DNA of 18,781 bases, from positions 1 through 18,781 of the forward strand of contig JAEZQV010000366.1 in assembly GCA_023441125.1 (NCBI GenBank), read 5' to 3'. The notes beneath the pieces are model-generated. The model was not told the origin of the DNA, did not search any database, and saw only the letters and a program-made list of their open reading frames with translations. Numbering within the stretch: position 1 is the first letter of the stretch; the number at the start of each line of letters is the position of its first letter. A program made the position numbers and the translations under genes. The DNA is from Bacillota bacterium. GTDB taxonomy: Bacteria > Bacillota_C > Negativicutes > Sporomusales > Sporomusaceae. This document shows, in pieces, positions 1-7,596 of this stretch.

Positions 1-2681
1 TGGCTGGCGGTGATAGTACGCGTATGGGTATGGTCGAATGTATTGCCACCACTGTCGGCACTCAGGACGTCCTTGACCGGCATCGGTCCAGTTAGCCCGG
101 CGTTGCCGCCACTCGGCAGGTCAATCAGGCCGACGTCCTTAAAGCTGATTTTTTCGACGTTTTCCACAAAATCGGTACCGTCGCGCCCGGAAACAGTATC
201 GCTGATAAAGACGCCTTTGTTGTTACGGGTGATGCGGTATTCGCTATAGCTGCCGCTGTACTCGACAGCGTCGATGCCGCCGCCGCCGTCGATACAGTCG
301 TCGCCCGCGCCCCCCTTAATGACGTCGTTGCCGGTGCCGCCGTCGATATAGTCATCCCCGTCACCACCCTCGATATAATCGTCGCCTCCACCGCCATAAA
401 CGGCGTCGTTGCCGCGATTGCCCCTGAGGACGTCGTTGCCGAACCCGCCGTCGATAAAGTCGGCGCCGTCGTCACCATCAATGGCATCGTTGGCCGCCCC
501 GCCGCTAAGGACGTCATTGCCTGCACCGCCGTCGATATAGACTGTGCTTATCCCGCCGCCGATGAAGATGTCGTCGCCGCGTCCGCCCATGGCAATCTCC
601 ACTTCCGCTTCAGTCATGTTGAGACTGACCCCCTGGTCGCCGACCACCTGGACGATGTCGGTGCCAGCCGCCCCATGGATATCTTCCTGCTTGTCGTCGC
701 CATCGATGATCAGTACGTCGTTGCCTGCGCCACCGTAAAAGACATCGCTGCCGGTGCTGCCGTAAAGCCAGTTATCGTTCGCATCACCGATCAAAGTATC
801 GTTGCCCGCACCGCCATAGGCATCGACCACACCTTTAGCCGCCACGTCGATGCTTTCACCGCTGCTGCTGCCGGTTACATAGGCGCGTGTGGCAGCGGTG
901 CCTCCCGAGCTTTCGGTATTTATAATAATACCATTGCCGGAAACGGTAATGGTGCTGCCGTTTGGGTTAGCGAGAAAACTCGCTGCGACTGCTTCTTTCG
1001 TAAGGCCGTTTTGAACAAAGCTGCCTCTGGCCAGCACTTCGTTGCCGTCCTGCACCAGACCCGACTGGGCGGTGCTCGCCAGGTTGATCTGAGTGATGCC
1101 CAGTTGGGCCAAAGTATAAAGTTCAGAGGCCTCCCCGGCGTCGATAACGCCATCGTTGTCAGTATCGACCCAAGACTTGCCGTCGTGGTTGGCATCTACC
1201 CAGACTTTTACGCTATTCCAGGCAGTATCATCCCAATTGAACACGCCGTTAAAGTCGGAGTCCATGCTCTTGAGGGCGCCGAAGCCGTTGGCATACGGTT
1301 TTGTGCCGCTTTCGCCGCTGACGCCGGCCGTTCCACCGTAGTATTCGGAGAGCGTCTCGGAGATGTCGTCAATCTTGCCGTTAGCGTTGCGGTCCACCAC
1401 CACGATGCCATCCTGCGCCGATACCCAGCCAGTCACTTCCTGCTTGCCGTCGTGGTCGACGTCGAAGAGGACCGGGTTTGAATAATAGTCCGTAAACTTG
1501 ACGCCGTCACCGTTCAGGTCGATAACCAGGGGATCGACAGGATCAAACTTCGCCCCGGCCAGTAAATTAATGATCGCCCCTTTAACCCACATAAACTCAT
1601 TACTAAGCGTATCAAATAATACGCCAAATTTTGAAACGATGTTCATATTGCCCGGTCTTACATAGTTCGCGAGAATGGCATTCTTCAGATAATCAGTGAT
1701 GCTGGTGCTGTAGTTTAAGCCGGAGAAATCTGTACTGCCGAAAAACCAGCCGTTACCTGCGTCCAGGATGCCCTGGCGCAACCTTGTATAGGCGTCGTTT
1801 TCGTCGGTGGCGCCGTTTTGGGAAGGTGTAAGATTATTATTATTGATATAGAGGAACATGGAGGATGTAGTTATATCCTCCACATTATATTTAAGGCTCG
1901 TACCTGCATTTAATATACTTTGGCTGGCCTGATCAGGATTTTCGGCTTTCAAAAACTCCACTGAAACACCTGTGTCTCTAGCTATATCTTCCCATGAACT
2001 GTCCACTTTCACCTCATGGGTTATATTTCCATCATCATCTAGTGAATAGGTTACGCCATTAGCGCTAATGGATGTAATTCGGGCTGTACCTGCTTCGTTA
2101 TAAGGCGCATATAAATCCATCTTATTTGAAAGCATGCCATTATCCCAATTACCCATCCCACCAGCTATCCCCCCGCTCCAGCCTGCTAAAACTCCGTTCC
2201 AGCCTGCAGTAGCCTTACTCCAGCCAGCCAGAGTCTCGTTCACGCTGTTCCATGCCTGTACAAATTGACTCACAGATGCGGACAAGTTTACCAAGGCATT
2301 CCCCATGTCTTTCAGATAGCTGTTATTTGTCGCCACTCCTTTTGTCAAGCTGTTATTAAGCGGATCGATATGAGGTAGAAATGTTTCCAGGCCATGGGCC
2401 TCAAATCTAAAAATCGAATCAATTATATAGTTCCTTGTAACGCTGTTGGTGCCCCCGAGTTTTAACCCAATTAACGAGGCCATCTGTTCTGTAGTAATAA
2501 TTCCTGCTGCCTTCCAATTTATAATTTGCGCAATGCCGGTCATAACAGCTGGATCAAGAATATCCGTCGGATCACTGCCAGACCTGGTAAGATTGCCTAC
2601 TAATACTCTCTCGCTGCCTAAGTGGATGCCATAGTTACCTGTCAGATCATCCCAGTTGATAATATTTAAACAATTATACTT
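1..2681 (-). CDS. Large RTX calcium-binding protein, main C-terminal part of frameshifted lipase-like gene (runs off left edge)
   Basis: This frame is open without a stop for 893 codons, from the frameshift near 2681 to the window edge, and continues beyond it. Read from the N-terminal side it shows a segment resembling the end of a secreted lipase domain (NINWDDLTGNYGIHLG), a Gly/Trp-rich tandem repeat (about 2230-2150), a LysM-like segment (about 2006-1885, WEDIARDTGVS then LNAGTSLKY), an EF-hand-like acidic calcium block (about 1560-1100, DLNGDG, DVDHDGK, DRNANGK, DANHDGK, DTDNDGV), and RTX nonapeptides (about 825-265). The last repeats are followed by a YSGSYSEYRIT segment of the kind seen after RTX blocks. 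Proteins of this type normally leave the cell by type I secretion using a C-terminal signal and fold on calcium. The C-terminus and any exporter lie outside the window. The first in-frame ATG after the frameshift is at 2543, but the real start is most likely that of the upstream fragment at 3277. Confidence 0.85.
265..825 (-). repeat. RTX nonapeptide repeat block
   Basis: The decoded minus strand shows tandem nonapeptides of the form GGxGxDxUx, for example GGAGNDTLI, GGAGNDVLI, GGRGDDIFI, GGAGNDVLS, GGFGNDVLR, GGGGDDYIE, GGDGDDYID, GGTGNDVIK and GGAGDDCID. A first group of about four is separated from a second group of about ten by a non-repeat spacer (about residues KQEDIHG to EVEIAMGG). In this family such arrays form calcium-bound parallel beta-rolls outside the cell. 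The repeats also make the DNA here internally repetitive. Confidence 0.9.
1090..1560 (-). other. EF-hand-like calcium-binding block within the RTX protein
   Basis: A run of acidic loops is decoded on the minus strand: DLNGDGVKF, DVDHDGKQE, DRNANGKID, DSDFNGVFN, DANHDGKSW and DTDNDGVID, followed by AGEASELYTLAQLGI. This layout (DPLVIDLNGDG followed by further DxDxDG loops) is common directly upstream of RTX arrays in large surface or secreted proteins. The loops resemble EF-hand or dockerin-type calcium sites. The assignment rests on motif recognition only. Confidence 0.7.
1885..2006 (-). other. LysM-like segment within the RTX protein
   Basis: The decoded stretch has the LysM pattern: SWEDIARDTGVSVEFLKAEN, then NP..., then a closing LNAGTSLKY. 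LysM modules usually bind peptidoglycan or chitin-like glycans, so this could hold the secreted protein at the cell wall. The match is by eye and moderate. Confidence 0.5.
2150..2230 (-). repeat. Short tandem AGW heptapeptide repeat in the RTX protein
   Basis: Consecutive seven-residue units are decoded: AGWSKAT, AGWNGVL, AGWSGGI, then the degenerate AGGMGNW. They are preceded by LAGW-like residues and an AWNSVNET unit. At DNA level the core GCAGGCTGG recurs with 21-base spacing. The Gly/Ala/Trp spacing resembles membrane-interacting or packing helices. The role is unknown. Confidence 0.6.
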
Positions 2682-3277
2682 CTAGCGGCGGCCTGATCCA
2701 AATTAAACGCCTGACCAATGCCTACAGCGTTAAAGGTTACCGCCTGGCCGCCGGTAGCATAGGTCAGAAACTCACTCAGCCCTCCCCCCAAGGAATGTCC
2801 TGTGTAACTTACATCATACAAGCTGACATACCGGGATAGGCTGCTGCGGTCAACCGCCTGGCCGCTTATTTGAGACAAGGTGTCGGCAGTAAATGTCAAG
2901 GCGTCGGCGAACTGATTGGGCGTTCCTGCGGCATTGCCGGTTAACGCCAACTGGATATCGGTCTGAATATCCCCCATGCCGTACTGCAGGATATCAGTCT
3001 CTGTTCCCCGATTGGTAATGATGATTTTCCCGGTTTTGGTATTTTGGAATGCCGCCCCGCAATAGCCCGAACCGCCATTGTCATTGTTATTTACATAATT
3101 TATGAGCTTCCAGTCGCTCATTTGAGGTAGATAGGATTTCCAGGTTGCTGCATTTTCAAGGTCGTTTACTGCCGGAGAATTAGCCAGTAGATCTAACGTA
3201 TCATCTTTATTATTGGGTTTAAAGTTTGCATACGCCAGCTTAGATAAAACAAGGTAATCCTGTTCCGTTACCACCAT
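2666..3277 (-). CDS. N-terminal lipase-like domain of the RTX protein, cut off by a frameshift
   Basis: The reading frame has 203 residues and starts at ATG 3277, with AGAGGAG about 10 bases upstream. It carries an alpha/beta-hydrolase (lipase class 3-like) core: a beta strand and oxyanion-type segment IIITNRGTE near residues 85-93, and the nucleophile elbow YTGHSLGGG with Ser162. No signal peptide is visible, as expected for a type I secreted RTX lipase. The frame stops at TAA 2666-2668, and a second in-frame stop lies at 2642-2644. Just before the stop, the homologous-looking continuation (K-Y-N-C-L-N-I-I-N-W) appears in the other frame. Replacing one A in the short A-run at about 2681 joins both parts into a protein of at least 1092 residues. 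As it stands the fragment lacks the end of the hydrolase fold, where the catalytic His would be expected, so it should be inactive. Confidence 0.8.
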   Translation of the reverse strand: MVVTEQDYLVLSKLAYANFKPNNKDDTLDLLANSPAVNDLENAATWKSYLPQMSDWKLINYVNNNDNGGSGYCGAAFQNTKTGKIIITNRGTETDILQYGMGDIQTDIQLALTGNAAGTPNQFADALTFTADTLSQISGQAVDRSSLSRYVSLYDVSYTGHSLGGGLSEFLTYATGGQAVTFNAVGIGQAFNLDQAAARSIIV

Positions 3278-3294
3278 GATTCATCATCTCCTCT

Positions 3295-4176
3295 TTATCG
3301 TTTTTTTAAATATCTGAGGATATCCGCTGGTTCTTTTATATCGGCCATTTCATCTTTGGACAAAAAGAGATACCATTGTCGCCGCCCGCTTTTTTTGTAT
3401 TCTTGTGCAGTGTAATAACCGCCCTCAATGGCCGTAAATTCAGATAAGCCGATACTTGCGACAACCTTTTGGGCTTCTTGGGCAAAATCTGGCTTATAGT
3501 AGTTTATGGCGATTTTATTATTCGTACCAGGGGCGCACAACCGCCTTATGTCAGTCATAAACGCGTAGATTTTCTCCGCTTCCTGGCCTTTATTGGTTTC
3601 ATCCAAATCGTAGAAAAATACCATCTCGACAATTTGGTTTGTGCCTTTTTCCTTAAATACCTCAGGGTGCTTCTCTACCAGTTCAAAATATGTGGGAACA
3701 TTTCCCAAATCCGGGTTATCATACGCAATAGAGACACTCACATCCGCGTATAGTAAAACCGGCCGCGCAAAAATTTTCTCCGCTATATCTCTACAGGGTT
3801 CCGCCAGCTCCCGGCCTAGCCGCAACGCCAGATAGCTTGTTCCAATACTACGGCCTAAAAATAAGACAGTCTCCCAACGGTCATCCGGCTTTTTCACAGA
3901 CCGCGATACAAGAAATTCAATCGGCGGTGCATCTCTTGATACGACATGGGTTCTTATCAGTTCTCTTTTAACGTCCTGGTAGTCGCTGTAGTACTCAACT
4001 TTTTTTATAATGAAGTCCTGTCCGTATTTTTTTTGCAAATACTGCGCTACCACTTTTCGCTCCTGTCTTAATTCCTCGTTTTCGCCAAGACCAGGTACTG
4101 CATAGTATAGGCTTAGTGCCAACACAAAAAGAACGGCCCAGCCACCCACAATCTTGACTTTGCGTGATGCCTGCAA
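3295..4176 (-). CDS. Membrane-anchored protein of unknown function, upstream partner of the RTX lipase gene
   Basis: The protein has 293 residues. The start is TTG (4174-4176), chosen because an AAAGGAGG site lies 7 bases upstream; the ATG seen nearer the site is in another frame. Residues 8-28 form one hydrophobic segment after a basic N-terminus (signal anchor or uncleaved signal), and no lipobox Cys is obvious. The rest is soluble and mixed alpha/beta, rich in Tyr, Lys and Glu, and not recognised. Its stop is 17 bases before the RTX ATG, and the RTX ribosome site lies in this spacer, so the two are almost certainly co-transcribed with this gene first. The context allows, without proving, a chaperone, inhibitor or anchoring partner of the lipase-RTX protein. 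No catalytic motif is visible. Confidence 0.75.
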   Translation of the reverse strand: MQASRKVKIVGGWAVLFVLALSLYYAVPGLGENEELRQERKVVAQYLQKKYGQDFIIKKVEYYSDYQDVKRELIRTHVVSRDAPPIEFLVSRSVKKPDDRWETVLFLGRSIGTSYLALRLGRELAEPCRDIAEKIFARPVLLYADVSVSIAYDNPDLGNVPTYFELVEKHPEVFKEKGTNQIVEMVFFYDLDETNKGQEAEKIYAFMTDIRRLCAPGTNNKIAINYYKPDFAQEAQKVVASIGLSEFTAIEGGYYTAQEYKKSGRRQWYLFLSKDEMADIKEPADILRYLKKR

Positions 4177-4705
4177 AACATTTCCTCCTTTCGTTTTTTT
4201 CTCATTTCATAGAATCATGATTATGTCATTCTTCCATTGTAAGCTGCAGGAACTGGACTTCAGCAATACTTTGAATAGAATTCTCCCTCCCACCGGATCT
4301 CAATTACTGCCGGAAGACAGAGGACGGTGGTTGCTTCTTGTGGGTATTACCTTTCCATTAAGTGTCAAGATGTCTAGGAAACGGGGTTGCTGAGTTCTTT
4401 CACGGAAAATAAGACACCAACTGTTTTCACAGTTAAAAAATTCTTTACCAGCCAACAATATATCGCCTGACTTTTTCCACGTTCTTGGCCAAAACGCTCT
4501 ACGCAAAGTGCCATCGCCGATGTGGAGACTTGGAGAGGCACTATTTGGGGGATATTGCCGCCTGTTTTCTACAAAAAAACAAGCCATTTGACTGATCAAT
4601 ATATTCATTTGAGCCCTACTTATCCGAATACCTATCAGGTAGTCCATAGAATATTCCTGACTAGAATTTGTTTTTGCAAGATACACCTTCTTAAAAGCAG
4701 AAATA

Positions 4706-4731
4706 GTCAGAACGCTCCGTCGCTTTCTGAC
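4706..4731. repeat. Short perfect inverted repeat
   Basis: GTCAGAA (4706-4712) and TTCTGAC (4725-4731) form a perfect 7-bp inverted repeat around a 12-base loop. No T-run follows on either strand, so it is not an intrinsic terminator. It could be a protein site or a remnant of a mobile element. Confidence 0.45.
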
Positions 4732-5056
4732 TCAGAAGGGCTCATGTATGGAACTGCAAATAATCCATAGTAATTGACGCAAAGAAGAGTAATATACTCC
4801 AAAAGTAAAGTGTAAATAAAAGTCAAAGCCTTCTGTCATTCCAAAATGCATGGTTATAACACATAAGCTAGACCGTTTTTGTTGCGGCGCCACTTCCCCG
4901 ACCACTATTTGTCCTCATCACAACCAAACTAATTCTAACTATAACCAATACACAGTTCCAATTAAGTTCATTTTTGTTAATTATTCCTTTATTTAGTTAT
5001 AAATCCCTTTTTTGATAGAACATTTATTTATAAATTATTTGAAAATCATGATAAGA

Positions 5057-5127
5057 TGCTACCGACAAGGGAACAGGAAGATTGTTTCCCGAAAAACACG
5101 CTTCCTCTTTTCTTGTCCCCGGCAGCA
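5057..5127. repeat. Long imperfect hairpin in the intergenic region
   Basis: TGCTACCGACAAGGGAACAG plus GAAG (5057-5080) is nearly complementary to the segment 5101-5127, which ends in CTTGTC, CCC and GGCAGCA. The paired blocks are TGCTrCC/GGCAGCA, GACAAG/CTTGTC and AGGAAG/CTTCCT around a 20-base loop. It sits just downstream of a very AT-rich stretch that could hold a promoter. It could be a small structured RNA. No known RNA family was recognised. Confidence 0.5.
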
Positions 5128-5232
5128 CCCAACCTTTCTGTTCTAATTTGCAGCACTTCGTTGCTTTATTAGTTTCTATAAACGATTAAATTGGCTCCAA
5201 TTAATTCCAGTTAAAAATAAAAAGAGACAAAA

Positions 5233-5290
5233 GACTCACGACTGTGGTATAGAATAAGTTACCACACCAATTCTACACAGGAAGTGAGTC
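5233..5290. repeat. Nested palindromes at the left end of the IS remnant
   Basis: GACTCAC (5233-5239) pairs with GTGAGTC (5284-5290), and inside it TGTGGTA (5243-5249) pairs with TACCACA (5260-5266). The outer arm touches the transposase ATG (5292) and covers its ribosome site (AGGAAG), so folding would hide the start. Hairpins that mask transposase translation from outside transcripts are known in IS elements. That role here is inference. Confidence 0.5.
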
Positions 5291-5291
5291 C

Positions 5292-5678
5292 ATGTCTCGT
5301 ACATCTATTTTAGCAGATGATTCAACAATCTACTCAATGAGATAGATAATGCCGTAGTTTTATTTTGCTGGCCTAAAGATGCTTTCTTAAACTCTAAAGC
5401 AATGCGAGTTTTTCTGTGCACTGATATGGAGCTGGATACTCAAACTATCTTGGAATATTACAGTAAAAGATGGCCTAGTGAAATCTTTTTTCGCCAAGCT
5501 AAAGGAAATCTCGCATTATTTGTTTTGCATTATTGGCACATCGAAGGCAACATCATTTGCGTCGGGAATATTAAGTATTCGTAAACAAGTTAAGTCAAAT
5601 TTATATGCGTGGATATTTACCCAAGCCAAAGCGGGAGCTTCATTAGCTCAGATTTTAGATAGGCTAAAATGCGCCTAG
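5292..5678 (+). pseudogene. IS4-like transposase remnant (deleted and frameshifted)
   Basis: ATG 5292 begins an apparent native N-terminus (MSRTSILADDST) that stops after 17 codons. A different frame then gives the late catalytic part of a DDE transposase: DNAVVLFCWPKDAF, FLCTDMELDTQTILEYYS, then KRWPSEIFFRQAKGNLAL. The YYSKRWP...E..FRQ.KG pattern holds the last acidic catalytic residue of the IS4 group. That frame stops at 5582, and the C-terminal tail (ILSIRKQVKSNLYAWIF to LDRLKCA) continues in a third frame to TAG 5678. The central catalytic region is missing, so the copy cannot move by itself. Its AT-rich base use differs from the flanking genes. Confidence 0.75.
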
Positions 5679-5772
5679 GTGAACTATATCTTTTTATCTG
5701 TAAATTTTTGTTAGTAATTTACTCATTTATAGTTTGTTATAAAAATTATACTTTTTCACTCATCATGCCTGG

Positions 5773-5823
5773 GTAGAATTTTTATAAAAATACCCCTCCA
5801 AAATAGGGGGGTACAAATTCTAC
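5773..5823 (-). terminator. Intrinsic terminator-like nested hairpin (leftward)
   Basis: TACCCCTC (5791-5798) pairs with GGGGGGTA (5806-5813), with one G-T pair and a 7-base loop. On the minus strand the stem is followed by TTTTTAT. An outer perfect 9-bp inverted repeat, GTAGAATTT (5773-5781) with AAATTCTAC (5815-5823), encloses it. It could stop read-through from the transporter gene about 360 bases upstream. Confidence 0.5.
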
Positions 5824-5852
5824 AACTTTATTATTGATTCTACGACTTTATT
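5817..5852. repeat. Short direct repeat pair
   Basis: ATTCTACAACTTTATT (5817-5832) is repeated as ATTCTACGACTTTATT (5837-5852), with one mismatch in 16 and a 20-base period. It lies beside the terminator-like hairpin, which shares the ATTCTAC motif. The function is unknown. Confidence 0.5.
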
Positions 5853-5966
5853 TTAATGAAACAGTAAAAGAATAAGGGTAATTGTTCAACCATTTTCATA
5901 GTTAACACTTACCCTTAAATAGTACCAGGTAAACAAAAGGTCCAGGCCTAGAGCCTCCACAAGCGG

Positions 5967-6045
5967 AAAAGCCGGGCGCTATTCCTAAAATCCGTAAACT
6001 CGCTCAGACAGTACGGATTTTTTAACGGAATACCACCCGGCTTTT
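5967..6045. repeat. Three-tier nested palindrome (possible bidirectional terminator or structured repeat element)
   Basis: Three perfect arms nest in register: AAAAGCCGGG (5967-5976) with CCCGGCTTTT (6036-6045), TATTCC (5980-5985) with GGAATA (6027-6032), and AAAATCCGTA (5987-5996) with TACGGATTTT (6012-6021), around a loop of about 15 bases containing CTCGCTCAGACA. Each strand ends the stem in CTTTT. It is the first strong structure downstream of the minus-strand transporter gene, so termination is likely, but the length and regularity exceed a usual terminator. Confidence 0.6.
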
Positions 6046-6102
6046 CTCCTGGGGAACGCTTTTTCCGGCAAAGGCCGGAGGGTTACCGGAGTTACGAGGA
6101 AG

Positions 6103-6125
6103 CGTCAGCGGCGCAGCCGCGGACG
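6103..6125. repeat. GC-rich hairpin
   Basis: CGTC-A-GCGGC, loop GCA, GCCGC-G-GACG form a near-perfect 23-base hairpin with one A/G mismatch, about 60 bases downstream of the transporter stop codon. It may act together with the larger palindrome to its left. Confidence 0.45.
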
Positions 6126-6177
6126 GTTACGGCCATTATCAGCCAAGGTTAAAAAACTGCGTTTTCATTAATCCCGG

Positions 6178-7581
6178 TCACCAAAGACCAAGGAACTTCC
6201 ACCATAAGCTGCCGATGCCAATAAAGATAATCAGGTTCACAATCGACATGACAAAGCCAATTTTCCACCAGGTTCCCTGGGGAATGTAGCCCGAGCCGAA
6301 GAAGATGGGAGCCGGGCCGGTGGCGTAGTGGGTCAGGCAGCCGTACAGGGCCGAAATAACGCCGAGGCTCATCGCGGCGAGGAACGGCGGCGCACCGGCC
6401 GCCACGGCCACAGCCAGGAAAGCGGCGTACATCGCGGTTACATGCGCGGAAAGACTGGCAAAGGCATAATGGGAATACATATAAACGAGTACCAAAATGC
6501 CCAAGGCAACAGACCAGGAATACCCCACCAGGGAAGCGCCCACGATCTTGGCAAACCAGTCAATAAGCCCCAGTTTGGCCAGCGCACCGGCCAGACTGAT
6601 CAAAGCGCCCATCCAGACGAGTGTATCCCAGGCGCCTTTTTCCTCCAGCACATCCTGCCACTCGATGGCTTTGCCGACAAGCATGATACCGACACAAACA
6701 ATGGCGGCGACCGTTGCATCCAGTTTGGTATAGGCCGAGGTACTCCAGAGAATAAGAGCGATCACGAAGGTGCCGGCGACTATCTTTTCACCGTACGACA
6801 TCGGCCCCATTTTCTGCAGTTCCCCGTGGGCAATCACTTTGGCTTCCGGGGTCTTGGTAATTTCCGGCGGGTAAAGCTTATAAATAATATAAGGCGCCAA
6901 AGCCAGGGCAATCAGGCCGGGCACAATGCCGGCAATGGCCCAGGTACCCCAGCTCAGCTGCACTTTTGCCGTTTGCATGGCCAGCGCGGCCACCAGGGAG
7001 TTCGGCGCCACCGCCGTCAGGAACATGGCGGAAGTAATGCAGTTGCCCTGGAAAGTCGTTTTCATAAGATAAGACCCAATTTTGCGGGAGGTTTCTCCCG
7101 GTTCAGACTGAAAGGCCGAGGACAGACTGCGGACAATAGGATATAAAATGCCGCCGCCACGCGCTGTGTTCGAAGGCGTAGCCGGAGAAATAATCAAGTC
7201 ACTGAGCACCATGGCATAGGCCATTTTGAGGGAACTGTCACCGATAGCAGCCATAATCTTATAGGCGATGCGACGCCCCAGTCCGGTCTTGACAAACCCT
7301 TTGGCAAACAGGAATGCCGATACAATCAGCCAGATGGTGGTATTGCCGAACCCGGACAGCAGATCGGCCGGCGGCACAATCCCAAAAAAGCCGGTAAGGC
7401 CAATACCGATTAAAGCCACCGCGCCGATGGGCAGCGGCTGCAGTATGAAACCGAGGATAGTAGCCACAAAGATGGCAAACAGCTGCCATGCCGGCGCTTT
7501 CAGGCCGGCCGGCACCGGCAGGAACCAGAGAATGACGCCGACGGCCAGTACAATGAGACCATTACGCAGGTTTCTGTTCAT
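6178..7581 (-). CDS. DASS-family anion:Na+/dicarboxylate transporter (CitT/TtdT-like, probably malate)
   Basis: The protein has 467 residues, close to E. coli CitT/TtdT (487), and is very hydrophobic with about a dozen membrane segments. Family signatures are present: the first SNT-type motif SPATPSNTARGG (residues 132-143) with re-entrant loop context, and the C-terminal block LTHYATGPAPIFFGSGYIP (416-434). DASS/SLC13 proteins carry C4- and tricarboxylates by Na+ symport or exchange for succinate. Substrate cannot be read from the sequence. Malate is inferred because the gene starts 15 bases after the malic enzyme stop and follows a dicarboxylate-type sensor system. The ATG at 7581 has an AAAGGGGTG site upstream. 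The gene is the last of the unit, followed by the structured region at 5706-6177. Confidence 0.9.
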   Translation of the reverse strand: MNRNLRNGLIVLAVGVILWFLPVPAGLKAPAWQLFAIFVATILGFILQPLPIGAVALIGIGLTGFFGIVPPADLLSGFGNTTIWLIVSAFLFAKGFVKTGLGRRIAYKIMAAIGDSSLKMAYAMVLSDLIISPATPSNTARGGGILYPIVRSLSSAFQSEPGETSRKIGSYLMKTTFQGNCITSAMFLTAVAPNSLVAALAMQTAKVQLSWGTWAIAGIVPGLIALALAPYIIYKLYPPEITKTPEAKVIAHGELQKMGPMSYGEKIVAGTFVIALILWSTSAYTKLDATVAAIVCVGIMLVGKAIEWQDVLEEKGAWDTLVWMGALISLAGALAKLGLIDWFAKIVGASLVGYSWSVALGILVLVYMYSHYAFASLSAHVTAMYAAFLAVAVAAGAPPFLAAMSLGVISALYGCLTHYATGPAPIFFGSGYIPQGTWWKIGFVMSIVNLIIFIGIGSLWWKFLGLW

Positions 7582-7596
7582 AACATCACACCCCTT

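Larger units (their letters stand above)
4177..5208. other. Gene-poor, mostly AT-rich region
   Basis: No convincing gene is seen. The frames that stay open here (the longest is on the minus strand, about 4686-4300) lack a ribosome site, recognisable domains and codon use like the neighbours. Two inverted repeats are visible (4706-4731 and 5057-5127). The promoter of the minus-strand gene at 4176 should lie in 4200-4300, but no clear -35/-10 pair can be picked out. Confidence 0.5.
5209..5705. mobile_element. Internally deleted IS remnant with possible terminal inverted repeats
   Basis: The transposase wreck is flanked by a 17-base segment at 5209-5225 and its near-complement at 5689-5705. They match at 14 of 17 positions and share a perfect 9-base core, ATAAAAAGA. 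At roughly 500 bp the element is far shorter than a complete IS4-type element, in line with a large internal deletion. No target-site duplication was seen next to these ends, so the borders are tentative. Confidence 0.45.
5706..6177. other. Structured intergenic region downstream of the transporter gene
   Basis: No gene is seen. The region carries a hairpin with T-run reading leftward (5773-5823), a direct repeat pair (5817-5852), a three-tier palindrome (5967-6045) and a GC-rich hairpin (6103-6125). One or more of these probably end leftward transcription from the transporter gene. Confidence 0.55.

Noticed and set aside
265..825. CRISPR-like regular repeats
   Set aside because: The period is that of RTX nonapeptide codons, units are degenerate and translate cleanly, and there are no spacers.
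675..1481. Long open frame on the plus strand opposite the RTX gene
   Set aside because: It mirrors the GC-rich repeat codons of the minus-strand RTX protein. It has no ribosome site and its product shows no domain.
2666..2690. Programmed -1 frameshifting in the RTX gene
   Set aside because: The needed shift is -1, but no X-XXY-YYZ slippery heptamer in the right phase or stimulatory hairpin was seen. Loss of one A from a short run explains it better.
4300..4686. 128-codon minus-strand frame in the gene-poor region
   Set aside because: There is no ribosome site, no recognisable motif, codon use is unlike neighbouring genes, and it overlaps an equally open plus-strand frame.
6328..7146. 272-codon open frame on the plus strand inside the transporter gene
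   Set aside because: It is antisense to a clear DASS transporter, its product is low in hydrophobic order and rich in Gly/His/Arg, and no family pattern is seen.
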